A DNA stretch of 6,728 bases. It comes from Thermoplasmata archaeon. Lineage in GTDB: Archaea > Thermoplasmatota > B47-G6 > B47-G6B > 47-G6. Positions 6,514 to 6,728 of this stretch are shown piece after piece. The stretch's first letter is position 1. The number at the start of each line of letters is the position of its first letter. Location of the stretch: NCBI GenBank assembly GCA_003663565.1, contig QMTT01000048.1, positions 1 to 6,728 of the forward strand, written 5' to 3'. The notes under the pieces are model-generated. The model saw nothing but the letters and a program-made list of their open reading frames with translations. It made no database searches and was not told where the DNA came from. Position numbers and translations under genes: made by a program.

Positions 6514-6521
6514 TTAAGGAG
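6514..6521 (+). promoter_or_regulatory. Shine-Dalgarno with in-frame second stop
   Basis: TTAAGGAG ends 8 bases before the ATG at 6530. Its TAA (6515-6517) is in the frame of the propeller gene, 18 bases after that gene's actual stop at 6497. Confidence 0.85.
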
Positions 6522-6529
6522 AATCAATA

Positions 6530-6619
6530 ATGACAACAAAAAGATCAAAACTAAAAATCAGAACTTCTAACTCAAATCGTCTAACCACGCCCACAAACCC
6601 AACAAAAATCACTCACTAA
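6530..6619 (+). CDS. 29-residue basic micro-ORF
   Basis: ATG 6530 with an AAGGAG site 8 bases upstream opens a 29-codon frame ending in TAA at 6617-6619. The product (MTTKRSKLKIRTSN ... TKITH) has seven Lys/Arg, eight Thr and no Asp or Glu, unlike the acidic virion proteins around it. I recognise no family. Its stop codon is the first part of the next gene's SD, so translating it would bring ribosomes directly onto that start. It could be a real small basic protein, a leader that couples translation, or the remnant of a duplicated gene start. Support for translation is the SD and the spacing; support for a functional product is weak. Confidence 0.55.
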   Translation: MTTKRSKLKIRTSNSNRLTTPTNPTKITH

Positions 6620-6623
6620 GGAG
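6617..6623 (+). promoter_or_regulatory. Shine-Dalgarno overlapping the micro-ORF stop
   Basis: TAAGGAG lies 8 bases before the ATG at 6632. Sequence and spacing equal those at 529 and 6515. Confidence 0.9.
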
Positions 6624-6631
6624 TGTCAACT

Positions 6632-6728
6632 ATGACTGTCAAGATAACATCTTCTTACATTAGCACACCAGACATACTAGACATTCGTCAATTCTCCAAC
6701 TTACAAAGTCTCATAGACTACGTTGGTA
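6632..6728 (+). CDS. Start of another gene in the operon (3'-truncated)
   Basis: ATG 6632 follows TAAGGAG with 8-base spacing, and the frame stays open to the edge of the window, giving 32 residues (MTVKITSSYISTPDILDIRQ ... IDYVG). This fragment is too short to assign to a family. Its strong SD, strand and tight spacing place it in the same transcript as the fibre genes, so another virion or adhesion protein is a reasonable guess but is not shown. Confidence 0.7.
   Translation, partial: MTVKITSSYISTPDILDIRQFSNLQSLIDYVG

Noticed and set aside
6497..6529. Transcription terminator after the propeller gene
   Set aside because: No stable inverted repeat with a T-run is visible, and the next SD follows within 20 bases.
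1..6728. Recoded stop codons (TAG or TGA read as amino acids)
   Set aside because: The long genes have no internal TAG, TGA or TAA and end at sensible places next to SDs; the single TAG at 4660 acts as a normal stop.

Overview
This window reads as a stretch of a tailed-phage (Caudoviricetes) genome or prophage: a fibre and adhesin gene cassette. It is visibly AT-rich, with ATA and AGA used heavily for Ile and Arg. All genes lie on the plus strand and are packed almost end to end. Each complete gene is preceded by a strong purine-rich Shine-Dalgarno (SD) sequence, so the host is a bacterium. The host cannot be named from the sequence. From memory of such proteins, the propeller repeats (GVFGGG ... 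DYITIS ... DFGDL ... LAATSNGTNDRG) resemble proteins common in marine and environmental tailed phages, which is a hint only.

Layout. (1) Positions 1-531: the 3' part of a virion or fibre protein that starts upstream of the window. (2) 544-2700: a 718-residue modular fibre protein with a virion-attachment-like N-terminus, a DAVNK hinge module, tandem K-V-D modules, a beta-rich shaft and a short-period repeat tip. (3) 2716-4662: a 648-residue fibre/adhesin with a tailspike-type N-terminal adaptor carrying an inserted beta domain, then a carbohydrate-binding-like middle domain and a lectin-like (laminin-G/concanavalin A fold) C-terminus. (4) 4675-4956: a 93-residue protein of unknown function. 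(5) 4958-6499: a 513-residue protein with a short N-terminal helix, two Ig/PKD/cadherin-like domains and six kelch-like repeats that can close into a beta-propeller. (6) 6530-6619: a 29-residue, strongly basic micro-ORF with its own SD. (7) 6632 to the right edge: the start of another gene.

The genes probably work together as the host-recognition apparatus. The long fibres supply attachment and shaft, while the lectin-like and propeller domains supply binding surfaces. No promoter, terminator, tRNA, integrase, CRISPR array, insertion sequence or enzyme active site was found. No intergenic gap exceeds 30 bases, so the window is probably one polycistronic late operon.

The most unusual signals are the recurring gene junction TAAGGAG-N3-CAA-N2-ATG, where the stop codon is also part of the SD and neighbouring genes stay in one frame; the domain inserted inside the tailspike adaptor; the six-blade propeller behind Ig-like domains; and the micro-ORF. 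I see no defence system or other clearly new enzymatic system here.
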